A stretch of 64,000 nucleotides of DNA, taken from assembly GCF_027563345.1 (NCBI RefSeq), contig NZ_JAMKBK010000006.1, one strand, 5' to 3'. The notes under the pieces were generated by a model. The model was not told where the DNA came from, made no database searches, and saw nothing but the letters and a program-made list of their open reading frames with translations. How positions within the stretch are numbered: the first letter of the stretch is position 1; each line of letters begins with the position of its first letter. A program made the translations under genes and the position numbers. This document shows positions 1 to 8,251 of this stretch, in pieces. Origin of the DNA: Psychrobacillus psychrodurans. GTDB taxonomy: Bacteria > Bacillota > Bacilli > Bacillales_A > Planococcaceae.

Positions 1-150
1 CGCAATTTCTTCTTCTGGTGTAAGGGCAGACCCTTTTTCTTTTTCCGCATTATCGAGTGCAGATTTTAGTATGGTTAATACTCCTTTAGCTAGCACGTCT
101 TTCTCTTTCATGGCGCGTTTTATTTGGTCAAAAACTATCGTTTTCAACAT
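1..150 (-). CDS. yqeY: GatB/YqeY-domain protein, N-terminal fragment (runs off window)
   Basis: Fifty codons are visible from an ATG at 150 and the frame stays open to the left edge, so only the N-terminus is present. It begins MLKTIVFDQIKRAMKEKDVL and continues with ILKSAL and LTPEEE, the helical pattern of the small YqeY family (about 150 residues), which is related to the tail domain of the GatB subunit of tRNA-dependent amidotransferase. The cellular role of free-standing YqeY is not settled. The strand and start are clear; the family call rests on the N-terminal pattern only. Confidence 0.65.
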   Translation of the reverse strand, partial: MLKTIVFDQIKRAMKEKDVLAKGVLTILKSALDNAEKEKGSALTPEEEIA

Positions 151-269
151 AATTTATACTTCCTCTCTTTTATATTTACTTATTTATTAATGGTATAGAT
201 AATAAAACGTTTAGTCTAGAATCTTTTCTCGGTCTTGCTTCTCGGATACCCTAGTCCACCAAAAATAAG

Positions 270-314
270 AAAAGCTCAAGTGGATGAAGAAAACTTCAGA
301 ACACAAGAGCTTTT
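270..314 (-). terminator. imperfect hairpin terminator downstream of ferritin
   Basis: AAAAGCTC at 270-277 pairs with GAGCTTTT at 307-314, with further pairing inside around the GTG/CAC steps and a T-rich flank. It lies just past the ferritin stop codon on the minus strand. The stem has an internal loop, so strength is uncertain. Confidence 0.5.
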
Positions 315-372
315 TAGAAAAGTTATATTAACTTATCTCGCATTAACGAGCAGATTGGATCAAAATTATGTA

Positions 373-879
373 TTATGCTTCATCCGGAGTGAAAGTTCTG
401 GATGCTAACTCAGAATCTAGCATAAACATAGCATTGGAATCACTTTCAATACGTTTAATTTTGTTAATCAGCGTGTCAAATGATGCCTCTTCCTCTACTT
501 GCTCATCAATGAACCATTTTAAGAATGCCATCGTTGCATGTTCACGTTCATCTAATGCAATATCAGAGAGATGATAAATACGACGTGTCACTTCTTTTTC
601 ATGTTTTAAGGAAGTTTCAAAAACATCTAAAGTCGAAGTAAATTCATTGCGCGGCTCGGCAAATCCATCAATTGTAGCTCGGTAGCCTAAATCACTTAAA
701 AAGTTATAAAACTTCATAGCATGGAAACGTTCTTCTTCTGCCTGAACTAAAAAGAAATTAGCAAATCCATCGTATGCTTCAGCGGTACAATAAGCGGCAG
801 CAGCAAGGTACGTATGTGCAGAATAAAATTCAAAGTTCATTTGATCGTTTAATGCTTCATGTAAATTTTTAGACAACAT
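373..879 (-). CDS. ftnA: non-haem ferritin
   Basis: A 168-residue ferritin of the FtnA type, which oxidises Fe(II) and stores iron as a mineral core in a 24-subunit cytosolic shell. The ferroxidase ligands of E. coli FtnA are present at the same positions: Glu17, Glu50, His53 (EEERFH), Glu94, Gln127 and Glu130. Length is normal for the family. It is a single gene, transcribed away from the squalene-synthase-like gene, with a perfect Fur-type box about 80 bp upstream (960-974). The start ATG at 879 follows a GAGAGGAG-type ribosome binding site. Identification is firm; how iron regulates it is inferred only from the box. Confidence 0.95.
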   Translation of the reverse strand: MLSKNLHEALNDQMNFEFYSAHTYLAAAAYCTAEAYDGFANFFLVQAEEERFHAMKFYNFLSDLGYRATIDGFAEPRNEFTSTLDVFETSLKHEKEVTRRIYHLSDIALDEREHATMAFLKWFIDEQVEEEASFDTLINKIKRIESDSNAMFMLDSELASRTFTPDEA

Positions 880-959
880 TGTAAAACTCCTCTCATATTA
901 GCAAGATTGAATTGCACTTTAAGTATACAACTTTATCCATTTTAAAAACAAATAATAAG

Positions 960-974
960 TGATAATGATTATCA
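960..974 (-). promoter_or_regulatory. Fur box upstream of ferritin
   Basis: TGATAAT-G-ATTATCA is an exact 7-1-7 inverted repeat identical to the Bacillus Fur core. PerR boxes usually carry T rather than G/C at the discriminating positions, so Fur is favoured. It sits between the ferritin start (879) and the end of the upstream gene (1031). Confidence 0.85.
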
Positions 975-1030
975 TTTAAACAAAGCATTAAGAGGAGTTT
1001 CTTCTTTCACTTGGAGTTTTAAGTATACTT

Positions 1031-1852
1031 TTAAACTTCTGCTTGTACTTCCTCGACAGTTTGCTCTACTTCTGATCGGGTCATTTTTTCCTTCCCGTTC
1101 TTTAGTGCTTTCAATGTTTTGTGAGCAAGTGCAAGAGGTAATTTACAGAATAATAATATACTCTTCCGATTAATACTTTTGATGTATTCATCGGCTTGCG
1201 CTAAATTGCCTGCTGCGTACTCGAACATATCCGACCGTGTCCATCCTTCTGGGAAGAATTGTACACCTCGCTGACTATCTTCGTCTTTATTTCGCAATAT
1301 ATTTACTGCTTGAAGTCCACGGCCGTATGCAATTGCCAATTCACGGTCCGTTTCAATATCTGCATTCCATTTCCACAAATCCGAAAGCATCACTCCAACA
1401 AGACCAGCTACGTAATAGGTATACTCATCGAGATCTTCTTTTGTCTTCACTTGCCAATTTTTACCTACCCATTTAGCCATTCCTTCTGCCATTTCACTAG
1501 TATAGGTTTTTACAGTTTCTAATAAGTCAGTAGGACAAATTTCCAGCCAATCTCCTAATCTAAGGGACACAGGAGGAAGTATGTCTTGATAGTCCTCTAC
1601 CAGTTTCGCATACGCCTGCTTATCAAAATCTGCTAACAAGAGCTTACTTGTGGATAACAGTATTTCTTGTTTATCTTTTGGATCTAATGATTCATGATCT
1701 TCAATCTCGTCTATTGCTCGCATGCATAAATAAGCAGAGGCAACCGCTTTTTTTAGTTTGGGTTCTAAAAAGGTGATTGGGATATAAAAAGTTCTACTTG
1801 TTTTCTTTAGCATGTCCATCGCTTCTTTTTGTAACGTTGCTACATCATGCAC
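1031..1852 (-). CDS. squalene/phytoene synthase family protein (YisP-like)
   Basis: A 273-residue all-helical trans-isoprenyl diphosphate synthase family protein, about the size of B. subtilis YisP (a farnesyl diphosphate phosphatase that affects biofilms). The first aspartate motif is intact (D48-E-I-E-D52). The second region reads NILRNKDED near residues 184-192, where synthases usually have D at position 188; here it is Asn. Condensing activity is therefore uncertain and a phosphatase-like role is plausible. It starts with GTG at 1852 after GGGGGA. No carotenoid genes lie nearby, so no pathway can be assigned from context. Confidence 0.85.
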   Translation of the reverse strand: MHDVATLQKEAMDMLKKTSRTFYIPITFLEPKLKKAVASAYLCMRAIDEIEDHESLDPKDKQEILLSTSKLLLADFDKQAYAKLVEDYQDILPPVSLRLGDWLEICPTDLLETVKTYTSEMAEGMAKWVGKNWQVKTKEDLDEYTYYVAGLVGVMLSDLWKWNADIETDRELAIAYGRGLQAVNILRNKDEDSQRGVQFFPEGWTRSDMFEYAAGNLAQADEYIKSINRKSILLFCKLPLALAHKTLKALKNGKEKMTRSEVEQTVEEVQAEV

Positions 1853-1873
1853 GATTAGTCCCCCGTTTCAATC

Positions 1874-2048
1874 AATTACGCCTCGGCGTAATTGCGTCCA
1901 GAAATTGAATTGAGCTTTGGCCTGCTTGGTTGCAGGTTAGGTAGCCGTTGTCGCATGGAAGCGACCCACATGGGCTAACACCCTTCAAAATCTATGACAT
2001 CCGCCGGAGGCTTAACTTAAATTCTGCTGATTCAAGTTAAATCTTATA
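1874..2048. repeat. candidate structured intergenic element with three hairpins
   Basis: Upstream of the YisP-like gene lies a relatively GC-rich stretch with a perfect 8-bp stem (AATTACGC / GCGTAATT, loop CTCG, 1874-1893), a CCTGC/GCAGG hairpin near 1920-1935, and TTAACTT/AAGTTAA arms around 2017-2045. No reading frame of note. It could be a dispersed repeat or a structured leader RNA; the sequence alone does not decide. Confidence 0.4.
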
Positions 2049-2132
2049 CACTCTATTGTATAGGATTTTCACAAAAAGATAAAATGACTACCGTTTATGC
2101 GTAAGACAACTATAAAAGGTACAGCTATGTTG

Positions 2133-3317
2133 TTATTTTACTGTTTCCTTAAATACTATTTTTTGCTCCTTCCAAAATAACGAAATTACAAAGCTAATTG
2201 CGAGTATAAACATTGCCAATACATATGGATAATCAATATGAACGTCAAATAAAATCCCTGCAATACTTGGCCCGATGATATTTCCTATACTCGTAAACGT
2301 AGAGTTTAGTCCTCCAACAAAGCCCTGCTCATTTCCAGCTATTTTAGATAAATACGTGGTCAGCGCAGGTCTCATTAAGTCGAACAACAAGAAAATCACA
2401 AAGGTCACGAGTAATATAGACCAGTAAGCTGAGACCTTAATCATCGCAAAAATGAATATCGTAGATACACCTATACAAATTTGTATCAATCTAATTTCCC
2501 CAATTTTTCCTACAAGACGATCAAAGGTAAGTACCTGGAATATTATTCCTAGAACGCCACTTACAGTAATGATTAACGCAATATCCTTTGGCGTGAATCC
2601 ATATTTATGATCTACAAATAGTGAATAAACTGTTTCAAAAGCAGCTAATCCAAAGCTAGATACTAGAATGATAATCATTGGAATCAAATAAATTGGTTCC
2701 AATACTTTTCGAAAACGTGGTTTAGCTACTCCTTCTTTTTCTTCCCGCTCTCTTTCAGGCTCCTTCAAAATAACAAGCGAAAATACTCCTCCTATTAATC
2801 CTAGAGCCGCAGCAACAAAGAAAGGAAGTCTAGTTCCATATTCGGCTAAAAAGCCCCCAATTCCTGGTCCGATTATAAACCCAGCACTGATTGCTGCTGC
2901 AACATAGCCCATCGCTTTTGGTCGATCTCTTAAAGAGGTAACATCTGCAACAAAAGCCGTCACGGCTGGCATAATGAATGCCGCACTAATACCTCCTAAT
3001 ATTCTAGAAATATATAATACCTTCACATCTTGGCCAAGACCGAAGAGCATTTCCGACACCCCAAATATAAACATACCAATTACAATAATTTTTTTTCGAC
3101 CAATTGAATCTACCCATTTACCTGCAATTGGAGAAATTAACAATTGTGCGAATGCGAATGCCGCTACTAAATAACCCATTGTAGAACCTTCTAAGCTCAT
3201 TTCACGCATTAATGTAGGCATTACAGGAATAATTAGTCCCATTCCTAAAAATACAATAAATAAATTTATTAATACAAAATAAATCACCTTATTTAAACCA
3301 CTTCTTTGTGCAACCAT
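2133..3317 (-). CDS. MFS multidrug efflux transporter (DHA1 type)
   Basis: About 394 residues with twelve predicted membrane segments. Signature stretches include GKWVDSIGRKK in the loop after TM2 (motif A, 12-TMS drug:H+ antiporters) and GFIIGPGIGG in TM5 (motif C, antiporters). Similar to the Bmr/Blt/NorA group. The frame can begin at a TTG at 3323, but AAGGAG lies 7 nt before the ATG at 3317, so that start was chosen. It lies downstream of a MerR regulator in the same direction, behind a MerR-type promoter with 19-bp spacing. Likely exports cationic or hydrophobic drugs when the regulator is activated; the substrate is unknown. Confidence 0.85.
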   Translation of the reverse strand: MVAQRSGLNKVIYFVLINLFIVFLGMGLIIPVMPTLMREMSLEGSTMGYLVAAFAFAQLLISPIAGKWVDSIGRKKIIVIGMFIFGVSEMLFGLGQDVKVLYISRILGGISAAFIMPAVTAFVADVTSLRDRPKAMGYVAAAISAGFIIGPGIGGFLAEYGTRLPFFVAAALGLIGGVFSLVILKEPEREREEKEGVAKPRFRKVLEPIYLIPMIIILVSSFGLAAFETVYSLFVDHKYGFTPKDIALIITVSGVLGIIFQVLTFDRLVGKIGEIRLIQICIGVSTIFIFAMIKVSAYWSILLVTFVIFLLFDLMRPALTTYLSKIAGNEQGFVGGLNSTFTSIGNIIGPSIAGILFDVHIDYPYVLAMFILAISFVISLFWKEQKIVFKETVK

Positions 3318-3462
3318 CTTCAAACTCCTTATAATTCTGATTCAGCATATTCAGTCAATTACATAATGTCCACTTTAAGTAAACGGATAATTAAATATGA
3401 TTTCATATAATTATTCGAATTTTATTTTTAAATAAGTAATTATGAATTTGACTCTAATAATA

Positions 3463-3493
3463 AAAATAAACCCTATAGTTACTATAGGGTCAA
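3463..3493 (-). promoter_or_regulatory. MerR-type promoter/operator (19-bp spacer) for the MFS pump
   Basis: On the minus strand TTGACC (3493-3488) is followed by exactly 19 bp and then TATTTT (3468-3463). The spacer carries the dyad ACCCTATAG-TAA-CTATAGGGT (3490-3470). An overlong 19-bp spacer filled by a dyad is the hallmark of promoters that MerR-family activators untwist. The stop codon TGA of the regulator (3492-3490) lies within the -35 hexamer. A terminator reading of the same dyad is possible but fits less well. Confidence 0.75.
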
Positions 3494-4329
3494 GTAGTTT
3501 GAATTGGTATTTTAAGCTCCACTAAGAATTCATCCTCTTTGGAAGCTGTATAATTTATGGGCATCCATATATCATATACAATCGGGTTTACGACTATTTG
3601 GTGTTTTTCTATATAGCCGATTAACTTCTGGTAGCATACTTCATATTCATCGTTCTCTAAAACAAAAGAAATGCTAAGATACTCTCCAGCTGGTAATGTG
3701 CTAATTTCTACATCTTCATATTTTTCTTTAAAATCCTTGTCTGTCACAATATATGCAAATAGATAATCATAGTTAATATCGTATAAGAATTCATACCTCT
3801 GCAAAGGAAATGCTCCACCATATAACGTATCAAATATACTACCTTCATCCTCTAACACCTTACTTATACGTCCAAATTCTCTATTTGGGATATCATCCAC
3901 TTTCATATTATCGGTTTTTATCTTCACTATTTTTTGAGCTGGTTCTTTCTTAATTGATATGGTCATCATATTCGGATCCAATGCAAAAGCTTGTATTTGC
4001 TCTTTTTTCCTTTGCAGTACCTGCTTCGTCTTCTTAAGCCGTTGAAATTGTTCTTCAATTCTTTTCTCTTGGTTCTCAAGATATACAACTAGCTCTTCTG
4101 GCTTTAATGTTAAGGCAGATTGAACTTCCTCTAACGATAACCCAAGATACTTTAATGATTTTATAATATCCAAATAATACAATTGTGTATTACGGTAATA
4201 TCTATATTGATTACTTGGATTTATCTCAATAGGTTTGAACAAGTTTATCCGGTCATAGTATCGTAAGGTTTGAACGGATATATTACTTAGCTTTGCAACT
4301 TCACCTATCGTCAAATAATGAATTTTCAA
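3490..4329 (-). CDS. MerR-family multidrug-sensing regulator (BmrR/BltR type)
   Basis: A 279-residue regulator. Residues about 4-72 are a MerR winged helix (TIGEVAKLSNISVQTLRYYDRINL), then a coiled coil (about 75-118), then a GyrI/AraC-type ligand-binding domain (about 125-275) as in BmrR, which binds hydrophobic cations. It starts with TTG at 4329, preceded by GGGGAG at 6-nt distance. The pump gene follows on the same strand, and the gene's last codon overlaps the pump promoter, so it very likely activates that pump in response to a toxic ligand. The ligand is unknown. Confidence 0.88.
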   Translation of the reverse strand: MKIHYLTIGEVAKLSNISVQTLRYYDRINLFKPIEINPSNQYRYYRNTQLYYLDIIKSLKYLGLSLEEVQSALTLKPEELVVYLENQEKRIEEQFQRLKKTKQVLQRKKEQIQAFALDPNMMTISIKKEPAQKIVKIKTDNMKVDDIPNREFGRISKVLEDEGSIFDTLYGGAFPLQRYEFLYDINYDYLFAYIVTDKDFKEKYEDVEISTLPAGEYLSISFVLENDEYEVCYQKLIGYIEKHQIVVNPIVYDIWMPINYTASKEDEFLVELKIPIQTT

Positions 4330-4544
4330 GTAATCTCCCCGTTTCTTCTCAAGAAATTTCTTGTGTCTACATTTTCATTATATAGCTCTCCCAATACAAC
4401 CTCTAGTATCAACGGCGTATTCCAATAATATCTGAGTAAAGTGAATTGATTACTAAATAGATAGAAGGATACATAACTTTAGTAGATTGATCAAATGAAG
4501 AGTTCGGGATGTATATAGATAAAATAACCGAGAGAAAATAGACC
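4330..4544. other. AT-rich spacer with no recognised feature
   Basis: It holds the upstream region of the MerR gene and then leads into the composite repeat at 4545. No conserved reading frame, RNA gene or clear promoter was recognised apart from the ribosome binding site of the MerR gene. Confidence 0.5.
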
Positions 4545-4780
4545 CTGGGACAGAACCCAAAACAGCATTTTTCTCTGTGGGAAAAATGCTGTTTTTTTTG
4601 CTGTGCACAAAATTGATTTCCATTCCAGGGACGCTTTCCACGGGCGTTGCCTGAGCCTGTAGTCTAAGGCGTCACGCTATCCCCGTAGGAGTCGCCCCTC
4701 CATTCCAATCAATTTCATTAAATATCCATTATTTGGTAAATATTTCTCCTTATTCAATAAAATTTCTATTTCTGTCCCAG
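4545..4780. repeat. composite inverted-repeat element with 11-bp terminal repeats
   Basis: CTGGGACAGAA (4545-4555) is mirrored by TTCTGTCCCAG (4770-4780). Nested inside are a 13-bp perfect hairpin (AACAGCATTTTTC 4561-4573 with 4581-4593) followed by eight T, and a GC-rich block (about 4625-4706) flanked by AAATTGATT (4610-4618) and AATCAATTT (4707-4715). The GC-rich block resembles those at 21497-21612 and 39938-40020. The size and inverted ends suggest a MITE-like or REP-like insertion; no target duplication was established. Confidence 0.6.
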
Positions 4781-4961
4781 CCCCTTAACGATACTATACA
4801 AAATAGTAGCCTTCTTAATTCAAATTGGATTACAAATAATTGGATCACTCTTTAAAACCCGACCAATTTCATCTAAGCAATACCTAGTGTTCACCGGAAA
4901 TTTTTATTTTTCTTCAAAAAATCTACCCCTAAATTACGGGATAGATTTTTTAAATTGTACT

Positions 4962-6620
4962 CTATTCAATTCCTTGAATTATTACCTCTTTTACCGGCAA
5001 GAAAAGTTCTCCTGTATTTAAGAAAGTCACTTGTACTTTATCTCCTTCTTGCATATAAACTGCAAGAGGTGCTACTTCTGAAGATACGATATAGCTTTGT
5101 TTGTTATCCAATAGGAACGACACTTGTGTAAAGTCACCTACACGTTCCTTAAAGACACGTACAACTGTACCGGCTATCGACTTCTCTTCAGCATCGGAGC
5201 TACCGTCTACGGAGCTTCCTCCACGTTGAATTGCTGTTTTATATAGTTTTAACGCTTCGTTTGGCGTATTGCCATAGACAGAGATCTCTGGATTTGCAGC
5301 TGATACTATAAAGTAATTTTGCAGGAATCCATTAGAGTCTAATACTGGTGTTAACCAGCTTGCTTCTCCGTAAAAATTGTACAATACCGGCATTTCGCCA
5401 GACCATTTTTTTTCGATAAATTTCTTTTCAATAATTTGCAGTGCTCCTTGAGAGTCCATATAAGAATCCTCTAGGTTTCCTGTGTAGAAAGTAGCTTCAC
5501 CAGTTCGCCCGTCTGTTAAAGAGTAACCTAGCATCGAATCTACTCCCTCCTTCGGACTCGTAAAGTCTGTAAAGTAATACATTTGTCCGTCTTCACCAAA
5601 TATTGGACTTACATTCGCTTCGGTTCCTTCATCTGACGGTAATCTCACATCTTTTTTACCAAATAGACTGTTGATGAATCCATGAACGTACTTACCAAAA
5701 TAGCTATTTTGCAAGCTCACTGTTTCAGGAGATACTGCCCCATCTATAAACGTTGGTACGTCTGCTATTTCATAGGAATCTGTCTGACCTGTAGCTGGAT
5801 CGACCGCCACGATTCCTTTTACTTCAAATCCATTACGTGCAGAGATGAAGCTACCGTAAGATCTGATGTAATATGGTTTTCCATCCTCGTCAATTTCTAA
5901 TTGAGGGTCTCCATAGAAAATTTTAGTTGGATGCTTCATACGCATATGTCTTTCTAAGTTTTTATGGAAATAAGAAGATGGTGTATAACTCATTTCAGCC
6001 TCTACAAATTTTGGATTATCCGATGAGTCGGTTGCACTCATTGTAAAATAACCCGGTGTAACGTCTCCATTCCACCACTTGAAAAGTCCTGAAAATTCTA
6101 CTGGAGCAATGTATACATACTCATCTTTTACTTTTTGAATTTGTAAGCTTCCTAATTCATAATAACTCGTATTTGGTACTTGCCCAAAAGCTTTTTTCAT
6201 CTTATTGCGTGCAAACTTTGGCGGTACACTAGCAGGTGTCTTCGTTTCGTCAAATGCTTCAATTTCAACCTCTTGCTGCATTTCTGCCACTTTGTATTTT
6301 TCGTCTGCATTCCAAAAAGACGCTGTTAACATGAAGATAGTCAATACCAGACTTCCTAAAAACAGAATACCTTTTGCTTTTTGCTCTTTACCTTTTGCAA
6401 GCACCATCCCTGCTAATGTTGCAATAACTAGTAATGGCCATAACGCTGTCCAATTACGATCTAAGTTCGTTACATAATATATAATCGCAAGTACGATAAA
6501 AGTTAAAACCGATAGACCAATGATGGAAGTTACCATGTCTTTTCTTTTAGCTGTCAACGGGACTACTAACAATGCGGTAAGTATCGCTGCAACTGCCGAA
6601 ATAATAAATACGCTGGTCAT
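4962..6620 (-). CDS. membrane-anchored protein of unknown function
   Basis: A 552-residue protein not recognised from a named family. The first ~105 residues hold about four hydrophobic segments (near 4-22, 30-50, 58-74 and 84-105). A large, mostly beta-predicted region of about 440 residues follows with no further membrane segment and is probably extracytoplasmic. The last ~60 residues (IAGTVVRVFKERVGD onward) look like a small barrel domain. The region near 225-275 (PQLEIDEDGKPYYIRSYGS) resembles repeats that read charged or ligand surfaces, but no catalytic motif is evident. It starts at ATG 6620 after GAGGG and stands alone between repeats and an MFS gene. Function unknown. Confidence 0.8.
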   Translation of the reverse strand: MTSVFIISAVAAILTALLVVPLTAKRKDMVTSIIGLSVLTFIVLAIIYYVTNLDRNWTALWPLLVIATLAGMVLAKGKEQKAKGILFLGSLVLTIFMLTASFWNADEKYKVAEMQQEVEIEAFDETKTPASVPPKFARNKMKKAFGQVPNTSYYELGSLQIQKVKDEYVYIAPVEFSGLFKWWNGDVTPGYFTMSATDSSDNPKFVEAEMSYTPSSYFHKNLERHMRMKHPTKIFYGDPQLEIDEDGKPYYIRSYGSFISARNGFEVKGIVAVDPATGQTDSYEIADVPTFIDGAVSPETVSLQNSYFGKYVHGFINSLFGKKDVRLPSDEGTEANVSPIFGEDGQMYYFTDFTSPKEGVDSMLGYSLTDGRTGEATFYTGNLEDSYMDSQGALQIIEKKFIEKKWSGEMPVLYNFYGEASWLTPVLDSNGFLQNYFIVSAANPEISVYGNTPNEALKLYKTAIQRGGSSVDGSSDAEEKSIAGTVVRVFKERVGDFTQVSFLLDNKQSYIVSSEVAPLAVYMQEGDKVQVTFLNTGELFLPVKEVIIQGIE

Positions 6621-6734
6621 TTTCTCAAACCCTCTCTTTTTTCTGTCTAGTTATACTACGGATGAAAAGGAATATGGTTTCATAAATACAACACGAAAAC
6701 GATAGCATTTTATACTTCAAGCAAAAATAACTAA

Positions 6735-7964
6735 CTAAGCATTTGCTATGACCTTACAATCTTTTTCTTTTACTTTAAAACCTTTTTTCCATGATACAAC
6801 TACGAAGAACAAAGAAAGTAATAAAATTGCACTTAATACTATGAAACAATAAATGATGAGCTCTGAAGATACCATTTCAGTAAAGAGAGCAAGTAAAAGG
6901 ATCCTGATTAAAAGACCTAATGTACGAAACAAGCTATCGACCCTCCCTATTATATTATTAGGAATAGAGTCCATTAAGAAAGAGTTTCTAGCAACTCTAG
7001 TACTGCTGTTACCTATTGCCAAAAATAACATAAGTGATAGATATACAGGTAAATCTACGAACACGATTAATGATATAGCAATCGTATAAACGAATACTCC
7101 CAAGATAATCGTTTTCTCATTTCCTAATTTACTTGATAATGTTGGTACGAAGACCCCTGCAATTATTGCTCCTATTGCATAAATCATCCCTTGAATTCCA
7201 TAAACACTCGCGTCTGCTTTAAGTACATCCACTAAATAGACAGGGAATAAATAATTCGTTAGCATCACACCAATGAAAGGCATGAAAGAAAATAATAAAA
7301 AAATAAACATGGAAGGACGCGTTATCATATATCTAAGTCCTTCGCTTACTTGCGATTTAACGACTTTCCCTGTCTTTTCAATGGATAATCTCACATACGG
7401 TAGCTTCAAGTAAAAATAGATGGCAGCGCCGTAAGACATCGTATCCAGTAATAAAATATAGTGTAAATCCCATTTTAACAATAAGATACTAGCTAAAGCA
7501 CCCGCAATCATACTGGAAAGCTGTCCTTGCACCTCCATCGTTCCGTTTAGTGATTTATATTGGTCCTTCGTAAATATTTCTTGATTTAAAGCAAACATTG
7601 TCGGATAAAAAATGGTGTAGTATAAACTACCAATCATATAAATAATCATATAATGCCAAATTTCATATGATAGGCCAAGAAATCCTATGAGGGAAAACAT
7701 AAACAATAGAGTAAAGCATATGATTTCACTTGTTACTAATAATTTTTTTCGAGATACTTTGTCCACCAAGTTCCCTACAAATGGTGTAAGGATAAAACTT
7801 AAAATGGTCATACCAATCGTTATATACCCAAATACCTTATTGCCATTATCACTGGATACAAGCATCCATGGTATCGCAATCATCGTTATTCCCGAACCAA
7901 TAGAGGAAGCAATATTAGCGAAAATAATGAGGCGGAATCGGGAGTCTTTGTATAGATTTTTCAT
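6735..7964 (-). CDS. MFS transporter (macrolide/MefA-like group)
   Basis: About 409 residues, twelve predicted membrane helices, and the loop GNLVDKVSRKKLLV after TM2 typical of MFS motif A. It resembles the MFS_3 (MefA/MacB-type) group of exporters. The open frame reaches a GTG at 7973, but AAGGGG lies 8 nt before the ATG at 7964, which was preferred. It is isolated: a repeat-rich spacer lies upstream and the unknown membrane protein downstream, so the cargo cannot be inferred. Confidence 0.82.
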   Translation of the reverse strand: MKNLYKDSRFRLIIFANIASSIGSGITMIAIPWMLVSSDNGNKVFGYITIGMTILSFILTPFVGNLVDKVSRKKLLVTSEIICFTLLFMFSLIGFLGLSYEIWHYMIIYMIGSLYYTIFYPTMFALNQEIFTKDQYKSLNGTMEVQGQLSSMIAGALASILLLKWDLHYILLLDTMSYGAAIYFYLKLPYVRLSIEKTGKVVKSQVSEGLRYMITRPSMFIFLLFSFMPFIGVMLTNYLFPVYLVDVLKADASVYGIQGMIYAIGAIIAGVFVPTLSSKLGNEKTIILGVFVYTIAISLIVFVDLPVYLSLMLFLAIGNSSTRVARNSFLMDSIPNNIIGRVDSLFRTLGLLIRILLLALFTEMVSSELIIYCFIVLSAILLLSLFFVVVSWKKGFKVKEKDCKVIANA

Positions 7965-8049
7965 TTGTAGCACCCCTTAACTTTATCTTATTATTTCACT
8001 ATAATTGAAAATTCAGCAATTTAGTTCAGTCATTGGTCTTGAGTCTTTC

Positions 8050-8190
8050 TCATACATTTGACGGAAGAAAAGAACAAAAGCGCAAGTCTCTAAGTAAGCA
8101 CTGACAACGTTCTTCTGCGACGAACTTTGCGCAGGAGCAAGCGTCAGAGTTGGACGGATAATCACTTGTAAGTAGTTATCCACCTGTAAT
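8050..8190. repeat. dispersed-repeat remnant with hairpins
   Basis: A short GC-richer block (AGCGCAAGTC through GGAGCAAGCGTC) followed by a hairpin made from GGATAA and TTATCC around 8155-8180. It looks like the GCGCAAG-type intergenic repeats common in Bacillaceae and Planococcaceae. No coding capacity seen. Confidence 0.4.
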
Positions 8191-8214
8191 AGATTTATAA
8201 TTCCTAAACACTAA

Positions 8215-8248
8215 AAAACACTCGGTGAATTTAATCACCGAGTGTTTT
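8215..8248 (-). terminator. intrinsic terminator of the epimerase-GNAT operon
   Basis: A perfect 14-bp stem, AAAACACTCGGTGA (8215-8228) with TCACCGAGTGTTTT (8235-8248), has a 6-nt loop and a U-tract on the minus strand. It lies 4 bp beyond the GNAT stop codon. Confidence 0.9.
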
Positions 8249-8251
8249 CGT

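Noticed and set aside
3470..3490. dyad read as the terminator of the merR gene
   Set aside because: Exact 19-bp spacing between TTGACC and TATTTT and its overlap with the -35 favour an operator, although dual use is possible.
4453..4641. 62-residue minus-strand frame
   Set aside because: Lies across the inverted-repeat element and its hairpin; low-complexity translation.
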